From Panorpa germanica (Eukaryota > Arthropoda > Insecta > Mecoptera > Panorpidae), in the NCBI GenBank assembly GCA_963678705.1, contig OY783213.1, positions 11,536,451 through 11,600,450 on the forward strand: a stretch of DNA of 64,000 nt. The letters are read 5' to 3'. A program made the translations under genes and the position numbers. Of the stretch, positions 61,316-64,000 are shown one piece after another (the stretch's first letter is position 1; each line of letters starts with the position of its first letter). The notes beneath the pieces were generated by a model. The model was not told where the DNA came from. It worked only from the letters and a program-made list of their open reading frames with translations, and made no database searches.

Positions 61316-62042
61316 CCTATCGAGTTATTTGTTAAATAAATTATTAGCGGTATGTAATTTTACTATTATTTAATAGATGCCTTTTTTTATATATTTAATA
61401 AATATTTATTTATTAATTAAAGGTATTATGTAGGTGTAAAGGTAATAAGTTTTTAGTATCTCTTCTATTTTATTAAATTATAGTTTTTCTTTTACTCTTA
61501 AAATATTATAATTTTGTATCGCATGATTATTTAAGTATGAGAAATACTTTCCGGTATATTAAAATTCACAAATGATAAAAGAAATAATCAAAAGAATAAG
61601 TTGCATACTTCAATTTAGGTAAAGGAAATATTTAATGGTGAATATTTAGTTGCAGTTGCTTAGGCGCAATTATTTCATGCCAACATGTAACTAAGCTATT
61701 ATGTAGTAGATGGCGCTAGTTGGTTGGTTTAGATAATTACTTAATATCAATAGATTCTACGCCTGAATAATATGCAACATCAATATCTTCATATAAGATT
61801 TAATAAGAGGATTAATTAATAAGCAATTTAAAACTAATATTCTTTTAATAATTTCCGATTATGAACAGGGATACAACCAAACCAGTTGAATAGAACACTA
61901 TAATTCAAATAAAAAGACATTTTATATTAATAAAGGTATATATTATGAGTATATATTTTATTTATTGGTAACATAATTATAAAATGATAATAATAGATAT
62001 AAAATATTGAATCTAAATAAAATTATACTAAAAAAAATTAAA
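61316..62042. other. Intergenic: PIKfyve 3' flank
   Basis: AT-rich sequence between the foldback array and the PIKfyve stop. Two further TTAGGCGCAA/TACGCCTGAAT-type motifs (about 61653 and 61757) resemble the possible ends of the foldback element. A minus-strand AATAAA lies at 61966-61961. Confidence 0.45.
61961..61966 (-). terminator. Probable polyadenylation signal of the PIKfyve gene
   Basis: AATAAA on the minus strand, 77 nt downstream of the PIKfyve stop codon, in an AT-rich context. Confidence 0.45.
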
Positions 62043-63933
62043 TTAATTTGTAATATATTCTAGTCTTCTAGCGAGACTATCCCATCTATTTGGAACGGAC
62101 AAAAAGTACCTGTAATGACAAAGAATTGATTTTTAAGTGACAATAAAAGGTAATATAAAAGAAAAACAAAACAAGTATAGACCTCTGCATAGCCTCGCGG
62201 AATCTTGATCTATACTCTTCCGGTGATATCACAGTTGGGAGTTTTCCTTGATTTCCTAGAGTTACAGTCTTCTTTACAATTGTCTCTAAACGTTTATCCC
62301 ATGTAAAGGTTCTGATGTAATCTAAAAATAAATGCAACTAATTGAAGGAAATCTGGTTTTGCTTTTATTTCTTTTTAGTGTAACCATAATTACCAATAAT
62401 TCCAACTACTAGTTGCTGATTTGTTTCATCCAAACCAACAAGTAAACTGTAATCCATAACACTTTGCCTAGAAAGGAAATCTGTGTCTCTTTTTATGGCA
62501 TCCGATAGCACAGAGTGACTGTGCCAATGAGTGTACAACGGTTTATCGCAACACACTGAAATATACAAAATGATGCAAATTATTCATTACAATTAAATGA
62601 AAATTATGAAAAATATTCCTACTTTATAACAATACTTACTCTTTTTGAAATTTTCATCAAGGAGTACAACTTCCTCATCCAGCTGGTCAGTATCTGCCAA
62701 TCTATTTCGCTCAGAACCTTTTAAATCAAATCTAAAACACACGAAAAATATTTAACTATTTAACATTAAAAGAAAAACCATATACAACCGAATATTAAAA
62801 TGACAATACCTATGTGAAACAGTTTTTCCATAGAATAAATTTTCCATAACCAACAAGTTGCATGAATGCTGATTCCCAGTAGAAGAATTTCTATAAATTA
62901 CTCTGTAAACACCAACAATTTTTCCAAGAAGAGTAGGAGTGCCATTGTGTACACAGCTGTGCATATATAAGAAGTAATGAGGAGCAAAATCACAGAAAAT
63001 TTGCATTTCAAGTTTCTTCATTTCCTTTAAAATGTATCGGTCATCTGCAAAAATAATTTATTTAGTACTTTCTTTGATATTTTCCATGTTAAATGGTTTA
63101 TCTTGATATACCTGACGTTTTGCTGAAAGTTGATCCAGATTTTCCACCGCGTGCAGCCCAGTAAGCGCTCTTAGATAACGATCTTGCTAATTCCAATCTA
63201 CTGTCTTCAGGCGATATTACTAGATCACGCAGACGCTCAAATTCGTGGGCGAAATAGACGCGACACATAAAATTAGTGGTAGCATCCTAATAAAAATTGA
63301 ATTGTATAAATATTTAGAACGACTCAAATAATATAAGCACATAGATATTCCACATAAATAGAAAATAATATGGCTTATTGCTTCTTGGAGAAATAAAGCT
63401 TTCCGAAACACGTATAGTTTGCAACTATTAATAGAATCTAAATCTTTTAATATAACACACACCTATAAACAATTTCAGTAAATCTAGAGAGAAATCCTCA
63501 AGAGAAACTGGGCACTTTAAAAAGTTGCAGTCAAACATTTATTGTAATTTAAAAACAAATAAATTTTGTATAAATCTAATTGAAAATGTATCTTACTTGA
63601 AAGTTTATTTCAATATGTTGCAGTTTTGATGCTTTTCCAGAATCTATTTTAGAATTTTGTGAGATTACCTCATCTGCATCTACAGTACTAAAAATGAGTT
63701 GATATAAAATTTCAAATTTTCAATGATTAATTTTATTTATATTTTATATAAATTTACCTATCTTGTGACTTCCTATTATTAACTGGATCGTTTTTAGGAG
63801 ATTCTTCCAGAGCTCGCATATAATCCTGAGAGACGAGTGTGTACGCTATTAAAGAAGCAGGCTCTGATTCCTTAACACCGATAGGAATTACTCCAACTGG
63901 CAGTAAGTAATGTTCGTTAGCTGGAATGGGTGA
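62043..63933 (-). CDS. PIKfyve: PIKfyve/Fab1 phosphatidylinositol-3-phosphate 5-kinase, C-terminal part
   Basis: PIKfyve converts PI3P to PI(3,5)P2 on endosomes and lysosomes. Minus-strand exons: 63933-63758, 63687-63597, 63286-63112, 63044-62810, 62731-62640, 62555-62394, 62321-62183, 62109-62043. They encode the last 378 residues; the rest lies beyond the right edge. Sequence landmarks: HYLLPVGVIPIGVKESEPAS and LIAYTLVSQDY (end of the pre-kinase region), then the PIP-kinase domain with RWAARGGKSGSTF (nucleotide-binding loop), FAPHYFLYMHS, LLVMENLFYG, FDLKGSERNR, VMDYSLLVGLDE and DYIRTFTWDKRLE. The specificity loop QGKLPTVISPEEYRSRFREA follows, and the end is YFLSVPNRWDSLARRLEYIT. All key kinase motifs are present and phases close at each intron. 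The FYVE, DEP and CCT domains are expected further upstream, outside the window. Confidence 0.95.
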
Positions 63934-64000
63934 CTGAAACATATTCTTTATGTATTATTTGAATCTATTTGTTTAACACTGTTACACAATGTAATTGATA

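Noticed and set aside
1-64000. tRNA, rRNA and CRISPR-like features
   Set aside because: I saw no B-box-like GGTTCGAATCC within a cloverleaf, no rRNA sequence, and no short regularly spaced repeats with unique spacers. The 146-bp array is a satellite/foldback, not CRISPR.

Overview
This is an AT-rich eukaryotic window with short exons, GT-AG introns and many small DNA-transposon derivatives. The proteins (tektin, AUP1, USB1, MAK/ICK kinase, Rab10, PIKfyve) and the sequence character point to an insect. I cannot fix the order from sequence alone. All exon boundaries below were built by hand from splice consensus, reading phase and recognised family motifs. Every spliced model given as complete closes in frame.

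Layout. 35-3432 (+): tektin-3-like gene, 10 exons. 5213-6825 (-): AUP1-like gene, 6 exons. 7118-8657 (-): USB1-like U6 snRNA exonuclease, 5 exons. 9.6-20.5 kb: transposon-rich stretch with no host gene seen. It holds two MITE families, a palindromic TIR element and a gag-only LINE nested inside a MITE. 23227-29860 (+): MAK/ICK (CILK1) kinase, 10 exons. 30609-36884 (+): Rab10, 4 exons. 41967-54252 (-): a gene for a protein with about 12-13 copies of an 18-residue LKLEG...EYK motif, 7 exons; its first intron is 8.7 kb and full of MITEs. 58.3-61.3 kb: a 3-kb inverted repeat whose arms are tandem arrays of a 146-bp unit. 62043-63933 (-): the C-terminal 378 residues of PIKfyve/Fab1, which runs off the right edge.

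Functional themes. Tektin, the MAK/ICK kinase and possibly the LKLEG-repeat protein belong to axoneme or cilium biology. AUP1, Rab10 and PIKfyve are ER/lipid-droplet, trafficking and endolysosomal proteins. USB1 processes U6 snRNA. Nothing suggests co-regulation as an operon-like unit.

Most unusual items: (1) the foldback array of 146-bp units at 58.3-61.3 kb, which could encode a long hairpin RNA; (2) an intron (43776-44497) made almost entirely of one MITE, whose edge forms the splice donor; (3) a MITE family with CCCAGTAAAC ends in which seven of seven copies are flanked by a 2-bp duplication of variable sequence; (4) a LINE insertion with a 12-bp target duplication that carries only a gag-type ORF with one in-frame stop; (5) an AUP1 whose acyltransferase NHx4D motif has lost its histidine.
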